Shown here piece after piece: positions 13,201 through 28,200 of a stretch of DNA of 64,000 nt. The stretch is from Amphiura filiformis (taxonomy: Eukaryota; Echinodermata; Ophiuroidea; Amphilepidida; Amphiuridae): the NCBI RefSeq assembly GCF_039555335.1, contig NC_092646.1:21760258-21824257 (forward strand), written 5' to 3'. Position 1 is the stretch's first letter; each line of letters starts with the position of its first letter. The translations under genes were made by a program, and so were the position numbers. The notes beneath the pieces were generated by a model, which searched no databases, was not told where the DNA came from, and saw nothing but the letters and a program-made list of their open reading frames with translations.

Positions 13201-16200
13201 TTTAATTGACATTAATTTACTGTCAAAATCATGTATGATTTACAAAAGATATAAACTAAAGCATTCAAATGTGTCATATAGGTACATAGACACATAGTGT
13301 ATAAAGACTGCACCAATACAAATCATTTCATACAAATTTTCCTACCTGCATTGTCATATGAAATCAAGCATTCAATGCTTTATAATTCCTACAGCATGTT
13401 CCAGATTAATTAGTAAACATCTTGTAATGTCCTACATGTAAATCCATACATTTTGGACCACAAATAACTAGAATATTCTGCACAAATATATTCCAACTGC
13501 CAACAGCTAGCTATTCCAGTTTGAATTCATTCAGTGACCTTTGACCATATACCCACCCACGCATTCTTAAGATGCTTAATGCTATTTTCAAGGTCAAATT
13601 AAAAGCGGATAACCACCGGGTAACTCCTGCAAAGAATCTAAGTTTCTGGCAACCTTCTGAGTAACTCATTTGAAATATTTGAGTTTTTGGGAGACTTCCG
13701 GATGGCTACCCGAAAACTTTTGGATAACTTAATTAGGTATCCGCAAGGTATCCGCAAGGTATCCGCTAGCGGGCACTTTCGGATAACTCTGGAAAAGGAA
13801 CCCGAAAGCCCGGCCCGAAAGGTTTCTGATGACCACCGAATGGTCATCGGGTGGTCACCGGGAAACTTTTCTTTTTGCTATGGGTAGGTCTTTATAGTAG
13901 GAAACTTTCTTTGGTGAAGGCACCATGTCCACAATGCCTAGAAAAGCTGCTTTTTGCCTTGCAAAAGTACGTAATTTTCGCCATTTGCTGCTATTCCTTT
14001 TCTCCGATCAGCACCAGATAGATCGGTCTTCCTTTTACGCGCTGATTAACCTGTGTAAACCAATCAAGGATCGTAATTGACAGTGACATCAGACGCGATA
14101 AATTCTTTTTATCTCTGTCTTTAATTATAGCATCGGGGAGGAGGGATGGAGAGTGGCAGGACTTCTTACAGGGAGAAGCTGTCCTTTTGCTACGACACTG
14201 TAAAGAAAATAGTGCTATTAAATTATGACAACTAATTTGCCAGCAACATCTGTACATTTTACAATTTCGGGTGTTTCTCCTATACTTTGGTTCCCCTCAT
14301 TCAACTAGTATCTTTCCCTTACTCCTTTCGCTTCTAATGTACAGGTTTTCGTAACGGTGCACAGGATTATTATGCACATCGCCACGGTAACCCTAGAGTC
14401 GCAAGAGACATGGGAGTTGACTACTTTGAGGGATTTGATTTTTGGGAGAATGAGACGGTTGCTGAGAGTTACACTGGCCAATATGCGACACATATTTATG
14501 TAAAGCGGGCAGAAGAAATCATAGCATATCATGCTCAAAATAGGGTGAGAGATAGACTGGGAGTAAACCCAGGAGTAAGCATTGGACTATTCCAGAAAAT
14601 TTCCACAAAGATGACAAAGTTAAATTTAAAACAAAATGTGGGATTTCCCATGAATGATTTTGCAAAATTATATGCAATTTCCTGCACCACCCATAAGGCT
14701 GAGTTCACATAGAAGTATACGGTATACGGTATTCGCTATACGAAATACGCTCATTCGATCAGGCTGAGTTCATATATGAGTATACTATGTGAACTCAGCC
14801 TGATCGAATGAGCGTATTCATTTCGTATAGCGAACAACAGTATGTCAGTTTACCCATTTTCTTCGTCTTATCAAATGCTTGTAACTTTACTTCTTGAGGT
14901 CACATTGCATTCAATGAGGTGTCACAATGTGCAGAATTAGATAGTGCATCTATTAAAAAAATGAATTTACCCACATATGGTTTAGGTTTTTAAAATTTGG
15001 ACGGTATACGCTGCACTAAAATCGAACTCGCGCGATTCCCACTATACTATACTAAACGCAGGTATACGGCCTTTTCGAATAGCTCTTATGTGACCCGGTA
15101 CTATGAAATTACCTTGCTCGATTTAAGCTATACGCGTCCACCTGCAAAACGTGCATCGTATACCCGAATAGTATACTTCTATGCGATCGTAGCCTTATGT
15201 GACCCGGTACTATGAAATTGCCTTGCTCGATTTAAGCTATACGCGTGAACCTGCAAAACGTGCACCGTATACCCGAATAGTATACTTCTATGTGAACGCA
15301 GCCTAACATAACAATGGGATTTCCCAGCCAAATGTTTAGAGTGTACATTTGGGAATTGGGATTTACATGCATTTACACCAACAAGTGATCGGAATGCCCA
15401 ATTTTTTACATTCCGATGTGCATCTGGACAAGAAATGGGATGTTCTTTCGACAATTAGCTACAATTCATGATAGGAATTCCCAAGCAATATTGATGGGAA
15501 AAGCTGTGGGAAATCCAATTGTCATCTTTGGGGGGGGGGGGGATGTCTGGAATAGCCCATTACTGGCTTTGCATCATCTCAGGACTAAAACAACTTGTTT
15601 AGGTTACATTAGGCCTACAGATGCCCCCAAAATACATTCAAGATGTTCTCAAAATTAATGATCAAAGGTCAACACAGAGGTCAAACGTCAAACGTGCTCA
15701 ATTAGATTTCACCATCAAGTATATATAGACCCTATGCAATAAACCAACCGGAACGGTATAACAATTGAAATGGCAGACATGTTGGAGGACAGTTCTAAGA
15801 TAGCTTAAGATGACAGAGGAACAGGTCTCTAGATCGATTCCACAACCATTCATACCTATTCTCTGTTTTATTGTATTATCATGCGAATTGCCCTGTGGTA
15901 CCTTACGGAGGACAGAACTTTATTTAAATGAGGATGACTCTGTCATGAGTGACGTAGTATTGCATACCCTCTATATCACAGTAGTATAGATGAGTTGACC
16001 TTAATGTTTATCAACACAGGCAGGGGACGGATGTATCGATATGCTTGAGTGAACCCCATGCAACCAATGTACTGTTCAATAGCCTCATTGTGATGTGGCG
16101 GGAGTTTTAAAAACACGAGCCCTAAACAAAATATGATGCGCGTGCATACTGCCAGGCAAAAAACAAAGGAACTTTGTAATGATGCGTGCGCATACTGCCA

Positions 16201-19200
16201 GGCATTGACGTCAGAAGTCAACTCATCTATACACCAAAAAAAATATTTAAATTTTTCATTTTTTTGTGGCACACCATGTATTAGAAAAAATAACATGAAT
16301 AAGTCATCATGTTGATACTTCGTAGGCAGGCCCGGATGTAGATTTACCATATTACCATATAGCATCTGATGGACCCATATTCAACTAAATAAGGTTGCAT
16401 CCCCTTTTCGCCAATACAGTGTTGATCAATGCCATGTCGGCAGCAGATCAGTAAGACCCCTCAACACTGATTGATGGGGGAGGGCATAAATTGTGCCGAG
16501 AGCGAGCCCCGGGGAGCGAGCAACGTCCATCATACACATCAGTGTGTAGATCTACGACTGCCGCAAGTGAAGTCTTCTTGCTGCAATGTTTGGCACATGT
16601 TAGGATTTCGACGTTATATCAACATTGATAAAACGTCTATAAGTTTCAACCCAACCAAATTTTAATCCCAAAATATGCCACCTTTAAAGGGCAGGTCTAT
16701 AGCCAAAACAAGTTTATCTCTATTCGAAGAGAATAGACACTTGTTGCAATTTTTTTGTACGTATTTCTCCTGAAAAAGGAGAAATTGTGTGGGTGAAGTT
16801 CAGCCTCGTATGTGTTCTTCCCCCGTTTGAAGCGTACGTGTTCTCCCCCGTGTGACTGATGACGTAGGTAAATGAAGCGGACACTTTATCGTGCTCTCAT
16901 CATACAATCACAATCACTTTGACAAGTTTGACATTAGCAACAATGAGTTGTACTATCACTTACCATAACAATGCTGCATAACAACATGCACGCTATTGTT
17001 CTCTTTCGGGAACAAAGCCCACAGAGTAATTGTTGCTATGCGTTTGCTTTGTTATATTTCATCCAACTGAAACTATAGCATTGCAATGAGTTTGTGGACT
17101 AACACGGTTTATATGCTGGTCTCAGATGAAATTCTAAGCTCAAATTATGTATTTATTTTAGGCCAAATATTTCTCATGATATTGATATACATATGAATTG
17201 TAATATCACAATTGTCTAATATATAAAAAAGAACCGGCTGATTTTATCCATATGTTTAAAAACCATGAAATTTGTAATACTTAATTTGGAATTTTTTTCT
17301 GTGAACAGCAACAGTATACGTTCTGTCCATTGAGAGCGTTTATAGTCCCTTTTCTCACAGCGGGCATATCTCATTTCATGACGTCACCGGTTTTCCAGGC
17401 CAAATCTGTCTCGTTCGAAGGAACTCACCGCTTAAGTTGGTTTTTGCGGAATATCAATTTTAAACGTCTTATTTTCTCAAAAAGGAGCCATTTTCATTGT
17501 CCTCATAATATTAGCTTGCCAATGATATGATGTTGTTTTTGCTATAGACCTGCCCTTTAAGCTACAATCATAGAATTTAGTGTTGGGACAGTTTAGGACC
17601 ATGCACTTAAATGGATCCCCCTTCCCCCGTAACAATGTTGATCGGGGTCTTATCATCAGGCTCCGTGTTGGACTCTGCAACATTGATTGGCGGGGGAAGG
17701 GGAGGGATATAGCTTATAGGAGGGTTGAAACTACACGTAGAATATTATTTGAAAAACGTCCATCAAAATTTACGTGACTGGGGATGGAAACAAGGAGCGT
17801 AGCTTTATTTATTTGTTGCGGTACAAATGACATCAAATAGTGTATTTACAGCAAAGTATAATTGCCAACAAATTAATGTTTACACCAACAACAATAGCTT
17901 TGTTTATACATATACCCATAAGGGACCCAGTATTTAAGTCCCAATTTCCGTACCGTACCCATGGATCGTACCCGTACCCATACTGGGACCCGTACCCGTA
18001 CTCGAGTCCCAATTTCCGTACCCATACCCGTACCCATGGCGCCGTACCCGTACCCGGGACCCGTACCCCTCCTCACACCCGATTTTGGGTTCGGGCCCGT
18101 ACCCATCATGACCCATACTCATGGCTATGGTCCCGTACCCGTACCCATACCCATTGCCTGGGCCCGTACCCGTACCCATGGGTTGGGACCCATACGCGTA
18201 CCCGTATACTCATGGCTTGGGACCGGCGTACCGTACTCATGACGGGTCCCACTCCCACACTACAAGTCTGATTTCAATCTAGAGGTTGGTTAAAATCAGG
18301 TTGAAATTTCGACGTCGAAGTATCAACGTTGATCTCTATTTTCAAATACAATGTGATTTCAACCTAATTTCAACGTCGAAATTTTGACGTTGTATCAACG
18401 GATACAACGTCAGGTACAGGTGTGCCCACTGGCCACAAATGTGTTATGGCAAGAATAAATTGCCAGAAAAATCATCGTACGGTATTGCACTATAACCTTG
18501 TTGTTCTTTTCAGAAACCGTTTTTCTTGTTTTTATCGCTATCTGCTGTCCACATGCCTGCTCAAGTACCAGAAAATTATATGCACCAGTATGAAGGAAAC
18601 ATCGCAGACCCGTTGAGGAAGATTTACGCGGGAATGACTTCATGTATGGATGAAGGAATTAAAAACGTCACAGACACATTGCAACGTTTGGATGTCTGGA
18701 AGGACACTGTTGTTGTCTTTTCTTCAGGTAATAGTGAGATCTAAGTATGACACGATTCATGTCTAAGATTTGTGACGACCTCGTGAAGATATCTGAACCG
18801 ACTAGATGACAAAGACACAGCCAGTTCCGATCAGAGTAGGCCTACAATGGTGCCTTTCACTAGGATCCACAACATGTTCATCTATCAGGGCACAGTTCTT
18901 TAACCTCAATACATTTGTACATTCATTGAGTGACCTTACAAAATTTGGGTACAAAAACTCATACTTCGCAACTTGAGGGCAAATTTTCACTATGATTGTT
19001 TAATTGAGGTTAATGAACTTTGCCATTGGGATGAGGCCATTGTGGTCCATAGTGTTAGAAAAATATTGATGTGCATTGGGAGGAAAATATGAAGAGAAAA
19101 CAAATTTTTCCGCGATCATGCTCAATTCTATTTATATAGGGCCTACATCGTTTATCGGAAGTATTTTTTGTCATGTGATGGGGATATATTTTCTTTCATA

Positions 19201-22200
19201 AGCTTTCAGCCGGCCCTCACCCAGAGTTTTTCGGAACTAGAGATAGATGCCGTTGGTGGCGTCTGACCAGATGAAGGGGGCTATACCCGGCTACCTGTAC
19301 ATGTATAGACCCGTGACGTCACGCAGACGTCACGGGTATATTAGATATGTCGATTAAATGCACTTTTTTGGCCCAGATCTATGCTGTTTCGTATATTTAT
19401 CAGCGTTTCCAACCCTTTTGAAACCATTCTAAGGCATTCCATGCGCTACAATGTCATTGTGGCTACATCATAGATATCTCGGGCATCTCAGAGCATTACC
19501 TGGTTTTTCCATATGAAAGTAATTACCCAGCAAACACAAAACGTTTTCGACATCATTCGCAAAAGGTTATAAAAGGTTGTCAGAAAACGTTTAAATGTCG
19601 GGTTATATAAAGGGTATATTAAGGGTATAAAACGTTTTAATAACATTAAAAAACATTTTTTGATAATTACTGCCCAGCAAAAACAAAATGTTTTACAAAA
19701 AACGTTTAAATGTCGGGTTATATTAATGGTATAAACGTTTTAATAACATTCCAAAAACATTTTTGAAAACTTGATACAAAACATTCTAAACAGAATGTTA
19801 TTTGGGGGTTGAAAAAATATTTTGCGAAAAATGTTTGCCCAAAATATTTGTAATAACGTTTTAAATACGTTTTCATGACCTTTATATAACCCGGCATTTA
19901 AATGTTACTAAAACGTTTTGAAAAAAAAAACCATTTTAAGAACATTTCTGTGTTTGCTGGGTGCAAATATTTTAACATGTTATTCAAGTGTTGACAAAAT
20001 ATTGGGCAAAAATTTTTGCAAAAATAGTTTAGAATAAAATTTTGAAAACATTTTAAAAATATTGTTGTAGTGTGTTTTCATAGTGTTGACAAAATATTGG
20101 GCAAAAATGTTTGCAAAAATAGTTTAGAATAAAATTTTGAAAACATTTTAAAAATATTGTTGTAGTGTGTTTTCATACAAAACGTTTTAAAACGTTTTCA
20201 TGACCTTTATATAACCCGACATTTTAATGTTAGTAAAACGTTTTTACCTAAACCAAAAGCCAAAATATAACTTATTCAAAACGTTTTTAAAACGTTTTTG
20301 TGTTTGCTGGGTAAGGTGTTCCATCAAAGCTTTCGTCGTGTGCTGCCACCTAGCGGTGGTTCCGGGAACGTTGCGTCTAGTGGTCAAATGGTGCGTTCTT
20401 TATCATCTTTGTCCATTTCAGACAGGACCGCGACACTCCGGCACTTGTTGGAAGACAGAGTACAGCAGACAGTACATGTACAATTGTGATTTCCGCATTT
20501 ATAATTAAGATTACGTCATTGCCAGAGCTTGTTTTATTTATGATTGACAGCGGTGGGCGGACTTATACTCTTTGTTTTGTGAGCGGTACAAAAAATGTGA
20601 TTCCCTGATAAATTAATAAATTAGAATTCGGACCATCTCTTCCTCAGACCTCTATGTAGGATTCTATGGTGTCTTCTCATTACACGATCGTAGTAAAACT
20701 TGGCCGGCGACGACGCTCGCGTATTGCCTGTCTTCAACTGCTGTATAGCAGGGTATAGGCAGTTTGTAAAGAGTGTCTTATCTCATAGTATAAAATCTCT
20801 GTTTCAGATAACGGAGGTTCTCCGGAGGGACATGGCAGCAACCTTCCTCTGTTGGGGCATAAAGCGATGTATTTAGAGGGCGGCATACGAGTTGCTGCTT
20901 TCGTTAACAGTCCACTACTCTCCAAGCAAGTACAAGGTACCGAATATACAGGATTAATGGGCATTGCTGATTGGCTCCCAACATTCGTAGAAGGAATAGC
21001 GGGAGGTTCAAAGGACCATACCATAGACGGTATCAATATGTGGGACTCCATAAGGTAGGGCTATTATAAAGTATTGCATATTTTCATTTGTTAAGGTGGC
21101 TATAAATCCTAGAACTCGGATGATACTATACTCGCTTGCCAGTCCTATACGCCGTGCCTATGTATAGATGATACCGTGTAAAACACAGGAAAATAAAAAC
21201 TGCAAAAATACTCGTATGTCGCGGTCAAGATCTTATCAAGTGGATCAAGAGTTATTAACCCAACAGAAAAAGAATGATGATGATTGCACTCGAAATGAAA
21301 CGGACGCCTAGTCTTACATGTACAAAATGAATAAAGCGCCTGTTGCAAGCATTTAATGGAGCTTTCGAGTACATTTATGTATAAAAAACAGTGCGGAATC
21401 AAAGTGTGCCAAAATTCAAATTTGGTGAATGTGGAATTTCCCATTTTTTCAGTTGTTTGAGAAAGAAAACATCCTAAAGTATATTGTTTGGCCCATATAA
21501 GTTTCGATGGATTTCATAGGTGTCGTTCAGTCATGAATTTGACCCAAAAGTGTCATATTTTCCCTTAAAATGGTAAAAGTGTGAATTTTATGTTTTTATC
21601 ATAAATTTAACCTTATAATTAGAAAACTTCAATGCAATGCTACAGTAAAGTGGATACATATTTTGAAGAAAAGTGAAAATTATAAATTCAAAAGCATGTG
21701 TTAAGAACGCTTCGGGTGTTTAAAACCATCAGTCGTATGTTTCATTTAGCAGTGGTGTAGCGTCATAGGGGCACGGTTGCAAAATTTAGAAAATCCCATA
21801 GGAAAATTGCCGAAAAATGACTGGTGCCCCCAATCAGACCCGCTGCCCCCCCAATCATGGACGGTACCCCTGCCCCCAATGTGATGACCCAAACTACGCA
21901 ACTGATGACGACGATGACGACAGAAGGAGTTTGTTTCTTTTAATGATCCTCTTAAATGATTTATTTTACTTGTTTATAAAAGTGATCATGATGATATAGT
22001 TTTTCGTCAGCCTGCTACGCTAATTCAATTGCCTAAGTCGTTTTTTGTAATTTTGAGAACAAAATACAAAGTACAAGCATGCATTTAAATTTATTCACCA
22101 ATCTTTGCTCAAGAACAAATGATAATGATACTGTAGCAGGGGTTCAAAATTATCATAAATTGTCAAAAAAAGGGAGAAGACGAATCGTGTCTGACACCCG

Positions 22201-25200
22201 CTTAATCGACGTCCTAGTGTCCGCGATGGCGCACTTCGTGTTGCGCAGACCCGGCGAGTTGCGCAGTACGAGAGAAACTGTGGCATTGTTAATGGTGGCG
22301 AATTTTGGAAGAATTATCGGAAATTATTTGGAGTATCAAAGAAGAGAGTCGAGTTTGAAACGGGAGGTTTCCAGCTTCAGACTTCATTCGTTCGAGCTTT
22401 TCGAGTTCTTTCATTTAAACTTCGAGGTCAACAGTTCAAATTCGTCTGACACAAGCTGTGGTCCGTTATCAGACACAATCAGTTTCAAACTTAGAATGAA
22501 GTGAATTGCGATCCAAGCTTCAACTCTCAACTTAGGAGATTCTCAAAACGAGGTTCAACTTTTGCATTTCGGACCTTATACGGTTTCGTTTTTCGAGTCT
22601 CATTCAAAGTAGCATTTGCATCTCAAAATCCAAAGTTGTAGCCCTTATGTCAGATTGGGCGATTTGATAATTGCCAATCAGCAGTAAAAAAAAGTCTGAT
22701 AATTCAAGGACTCGGGTGAATTTTAGCTGCTCCAAAATTCCCTTAAATACATGGAGTTGGTTTTGGAACCCGCCAACCCTATTGGTTTAGAGTACTGGTG
22801 GTGAGATGATTGTCTGGAGATTTTGTAGGGAGCAGGGCGGAGTGATTGTCAGCCTATGTATAAGTTATGTTAACGACCTTGAGGTACCATAAGAAAATAA
22901 AACAATATTCAGAAGAGAACATTTTGGTGTCATCGCAGCTTCCCTTTTCGGTGGTCCATCATAACTTCTCAAGTGCTCCGCCGGATTCTGGCTCTTGCCA
23001 ACCCACCCTCTAAAACCACTTGCTAGCCGCATAACATCAGACCTAGTCGCTCGGTCCCGTCACAAAGGGAATAATCAGAAATAATTAGGGTGATTACGTA
23101 ACTGATGCATGCTTGAACCACATCTGGTTCTTTGTTCTCAAAATTACAAACAATTACAATTAGCGTAGCAGGCTGACGTTATGACATTTAAAACAAAAAG
23201 GTTGTCCCTGTCCACCCGCTCCAATCCTTTTTTGGCGTTGTTATCATATTGGAGTAAAAAAGGTGCTCATATGTAGGCCTATTATTGTATTTACAGATAT
23301 GGAATACCTTTTCCAAGGAAGGAGTATGTACATGCCGTAGGGGGAAACTGTGATTGGAATCAGGGCGATGAACCTCTTACAATGTATGGAACAATAAGAG
23401 TCGGTGATTGGAAACTACGTATAGGCGCTGCAGGTAAGCGTCACACCAGGTCCCCCACAGTAAAAATCGGATCAGCCACATTTTCACGCTACAGAGCCTG
23501 AAAAATAAGATCCCGCGAATCACAAATTGACACACGTATGGGAGCTGCCATGGGGTGCTAACGGCAACGCGGGCGTCGCCGGGGTGCTAACGAACGCGTC
23601 GCCAGCACAAGCGTCCTACGCGATCAATAACGCGTATAGGGCGCATTCAAGCGCGCCGTACGCGACCGGTAGTTCATGATACGGGATGACAGGGTCAATG
23701 GCCGCTTCCACGCAGTAACATACTTCTGAACTTGCTATCAGGGTCCTGGTCACACGCCACCAAAAACACCTCCATGTAATAGTGTACAAATCGGAAATCA
23801 AAAACGGCTTTTGCTTCTAACAGGAGAAAAAAGACGGATTTGGTGGTTGCTCCGTGTTCAGTATAATGACTAGAAGAAATAATATGTTGCCTGTCAATTT
23901 CCGAGACCTTCCCGAATTAGGGACAAATCGTTTTCGACTGTATATTCAGTCGGGTGATTTTTCAATCAAAAGGAGTGATTCTCAATCTTTTACAATCTTT
24001 TAGTGATTGAAGTTAGGGGCAAATCTATTTCGATTGAATTTTCAGTAGAAAGGATTGAAATGAAATCAGTCTACTAATGACTAAGAGAGTTAGAGTGAAA
24101 ACAAAAAACATTTCGATCTATTTTTCAATCTATTTAGATTGATTCCTAAATATACATTTCATCTTGTCAAAACCAATTATGTTTACTGACCTGACAGTTT
24201 CGACCATCTTGGGCGATGGCCATCTTCAGAGTGATGTTTTTTATCCAACTTCTGTACACCAGCAGAGATGGTCGAAATTGTCAGGTCAGTAAACATAATT
24301 GGTTTTGACAAGATGAAATGTATATTTATGAGTTCCTACAAACCTAATGAACTTCTTCAAGCATAGATTGATTCCTATCATCAATCGTTAAAAGATTGAC
24401 ATATTTCAATCGGCCAAATTAAGAGAGCACGTATACAACACGGGGACTTGCTGCTTAGAAGCGCACTCCCTAGACATTCCACAATTACCCTTCGCAGCCA
24501 GGATCAGCTCCCGAGTTTCGTACGGGTTATAACGAGACAATTAGCAGTAATTTCCTTGCAGGGGAATTTCAAGCTAACTCAATTTTTACACGAGAGCGTA
24601 CTAACTTCCCCGGGGTTCGAACCAGTCATAGTCGAACGCCTTATCTATTGAGCTAATATTGACCTCACTATAAATTATGAACTAATTCTTCACCCGGGCT
24701 CCTTCACGGCAATCCTCATGCAGCATCGTTGCGATCGACAACTATGAAAAGCTAAGTAATTATATCCTCACATAAATAACATTACGTTTCACTACCTGGA
24801 GAGAATTGATCAAAAATTGAATTCCCTCCTGAGGTTCGTATCTGTCAATGAGTTGACCAGATCACAAGGATGTCATTATAGCTAGAGGCAGTATATAACA
24901 CAAATGGGTTAATGAGTTACATAAAAATGCCCTTGTGTGGTATTTGGATCCCAGGAAGTGAGTTTTACCTCAGGCAATTTGTGGTTAAAAGTTGATCCCT
25001 CACTACAAGAGTTAACCGTCGATTTGGTTTTAAAAAAAGGAGGTGAGACATGATCAAATCTCCCCAGGGAACAAAACGTAATGAGTCATAACGCCTACAG
25101 CATTATTTCCCAATTCCATAATTTTATACTTAAGGGAACTGGAATGAGCGTTTTGAGCGTTTCGACAGCATTTTTGTGGGACATGAGAACACATCAGAAC

Positions 25201-28200
25201 TATCGAATTACATTCTGAATACGAAGAATGTCTTTCTGATATCAAATAATTTTCATATTTTGAAAATCACGATGTAATACAAATTTTATGACAAATTATT
25301 AAAATTTGACATTTTTCATATTTTTGATATTAACAGTCCTCGAAGTAAATTGTATAAATCTAATGACATATTCTTAAAGTGTATGTAGCTGGGAGGAAAA
25401 GCCGATCAATTGAAACATTTTGAATTTTCATATTGAAGATATGGATTTTTTTCCCAAAATGATTTAATTTGTTTGTGTTTTAGGAAAAAGATCCATATCT
25501 TCAATACGAAAGGTCAAAATTTTCAATTGATCGTCGGCTTTTCATCCCACCTTTTCATTCCAGAAGAGGTAAGCGTCACACATCACCAAAAACACCTCCA
25601 TTGAACAGTGTATAAATCGGAAATCAAAAACGGCTTTTACTTCTAACAGGAGAAAAAAAGACGGATTTGGTGGTTGAAATGAGCCATTCTCATGTTTATG
25701 CTCCTTGTTCAGTATGCTGACTAGAAGAAATAATATGTTGCCTGTCATTTTCCGAGACCGTCCCGAATAAGGGACAAATCGTTTTAGACTGTATAATAAG
25801 TCTGGTGATTTGAATTTTTCAATTTTTTTTTTTCAATCAAAAGGAGTGGTTCTCAATCTTTTACAATCTTTTAGTGATTGAAGTTAGGGGCAAATCTTTT
25901 TCAATTGAATTTTTCCAGTTGAAAAAGTTTGAAAATGTTCATTCTAAAACAGTTTGAAATCTCATTCCAAACATATGAAACACATGCCATTTGGCAGTAC
26001 ACTAGGAGTAACACTTGATTAGATAGTGAAATCAGTCTACTAAGAGACTTAGAGTGAAAACTAAAAACATTTCAATCTACCAAGATGGTCGAAACTGTCA
26101 GGTCAGTAAACATAATTGGTTTTGACAAGATGAAATGTATATAGGGGTGGGTGTAATATAGTCTTAACCCTCCCCTTTTGTTCGGTGCACTTGTTACTGG
26201 TTTCGAATCAATTGCAGCTAAAACATATAGATTGGACAACTATAGGGTCCGCAACTTATAAGTTCCCCCTAATGCTTTTTGAAACAAATCAAAAATTATT
26301 TAAGAGAGGGGGAATGGGCAGACGCCAAGACTCCAATAATTTTGTCCCAAAAATTTTTTGGTCATCATTACGTTTTGTTACCTGGAGAGGTTTGATCATT
26401 TCTCACCTCCTTTTTCAACCAAATCGACGGTAATAACTCTTGTAGTGAGGGATCAAGATTTAACCACAAATTGCCTCAGGCAAAACTCACTTCCTGGGAA
26501 CTAAATACCACACACGGTCATTTTTATGTAACTCATTGACCATTTGTGTTATATATACTGCCAATAGCTATATGATATCCTTGTGATCGGGTCAAATCAT
26601 TGACATGTACCAACCTCAGGAGGGAATTCAATTTTTGATCAATTCTCTCCAGGTAGTGAAACGCAATGATATATTGATGAAAGAAATTGTAAGCTATCGG
26701 GTCAACCAGATAACATTGGAAATTTCCTCCCCAAAATGCCAATTTCATCTCTTTCAATTGCACTAACGCGTTTTGGATCGAATGGCTTGCCATACTTGAA
26801 AGTTTGTGAATTTTTGATTGACAGCATAATATTTAAATATTTAGTTTCATTAACAGTAAAGTCTAATTTAAAAGACTAGCGCACATGACTTTACTGCTTT
26901 TCCCGGCTGCTTTTAAAGCTTTCTTTATAATATGGACGGTTTTCCATTGTGCAACGTGACATCTCACCATCTGATCGGCACATTGATCATGAATTTGCTC
27001 TGTGAATTTTGTAAACAATCCAACAGCTGTTTCCCACTTCTGGGTCAATCAGCATAAAATTCATAAATAAGTCAGCTCCGCCCACCTCATTCCAGTAATT
27101 CAATTTTACATGTCCACTCGTATGGACGTAAGCTATAGATAATCGTCAATCACAGGACGGCTATAAACTAGCGTACACGAGACTAATTTTATAACCAAAT
27201 TGGGGACGGTATATCGATATAGAAGAAGATAGAAGAAGAAATATGATTGGTGGAATATTTCATCAATTAACCAAATTGACCAATAGAGAAGCAAGTCTCA
27301 TCGAATCTGGCCTTGCATGAAAAATGGATAATGGCGTCATGCTCAAAACATATGTGGTCAGTGTCGACAAGGATTAGCCTCCAAATAAGGCAAAAGGCAA
27401 AGTCAAATCATAAAATGAAATAATCGCAAGATTCCTTGTTTCATGCAGTAACAGCAGGGTAAGTAAGAAACCGCGAATAAACAAATTGGCCTCAGAAATC
27501 GATGTTTTAATCCAATAAGTACAATCTCGGGTTTTTCGAAATATGATGTTATAGCCTGTACTCGGTTGTTTTATCACTTGCAAACTTCGATAACGACCAA
27601 AGTGCACTCGGAGAGTGATTTAAAATAAATGCGGATGTAGTCAGCATAATGTTTTCAAGAATTTCCGACGGTCAAACCGAAATTTTGATCATGCCATTGT
27701 GAAAAATAATTCTTAATTCAAGTACATGTGTAAAACCGTCAGAAAACAGTGAAATGGGAAGACAAATCAAAGTGTAACAGTAAATTGGGAAACTCACAGC
27801 TGCTAAAACCATACTGAAATTTTGTGTATATGTATGTATAACAAATGTCCAAAAGCGATTGTGTCTGACATTTCTCTTGTTTGAAAAATGTGCAAAAAAC
27901 CGATTTGTCACTAATTTGCCCCAAAAATCTTACCAGATACAAAAGTTAGTAAAAAAAGAGTACACATGTCATGTACTGACCCATGGCACTTCTCACACTA
28001 AATAGTAGGTGTAGGTCATGTTTACTTTTCAACAGGGGCTACCCTACAGAATGTCGCTACCCCAGCCCTTAACGAACTGTACAATTGTAAAAAGGTATGA
28101 GTAACCTTATTTGTTTTACAAATCTGGACCAAATTTTAGTGTCATACATCATTGCGTTCGGTCACAATGGTGCATTATGTAAAAAAGAGGCAGTTTTAAA

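Larger units (their letters stand above)
23757..24682. repeat. Local duplication, copy 1 (intron 7)
   Basis: Matches 25578-26143 plus 29485-29829 in the same order and orientation: CACCAAAAACACCTCC, GAAATAATATGTTGCCTGTCA, TTTTACAATCTTTTAGTGATTG, then the SINE. Copy 2 is split by 3.3 kb of inserted DNA. Confidence 0.82.

Noticed and set aside
17840..18271. Long open frames rich in Pro-Val, Tyr-Pro or Gly-Thr
   Set aside because: Hexameric GTACCC minisatellite keeps all frames open; low complexity only.
18728..18744. Sulfatase ending at the stop after FSSGNSEI
   Set aside because: The GTAATA after TCTTCAG is a donor; the next exon at 20808 completes SSDNGG in phase, so the stop is intronic.
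22079..22504. 141-codon open frame as a gene or transposase
   Set aside because: No recognisable catalytic motif, lies wholly within a non-autonomous-looking TIR element and is not in frame with a larger product.
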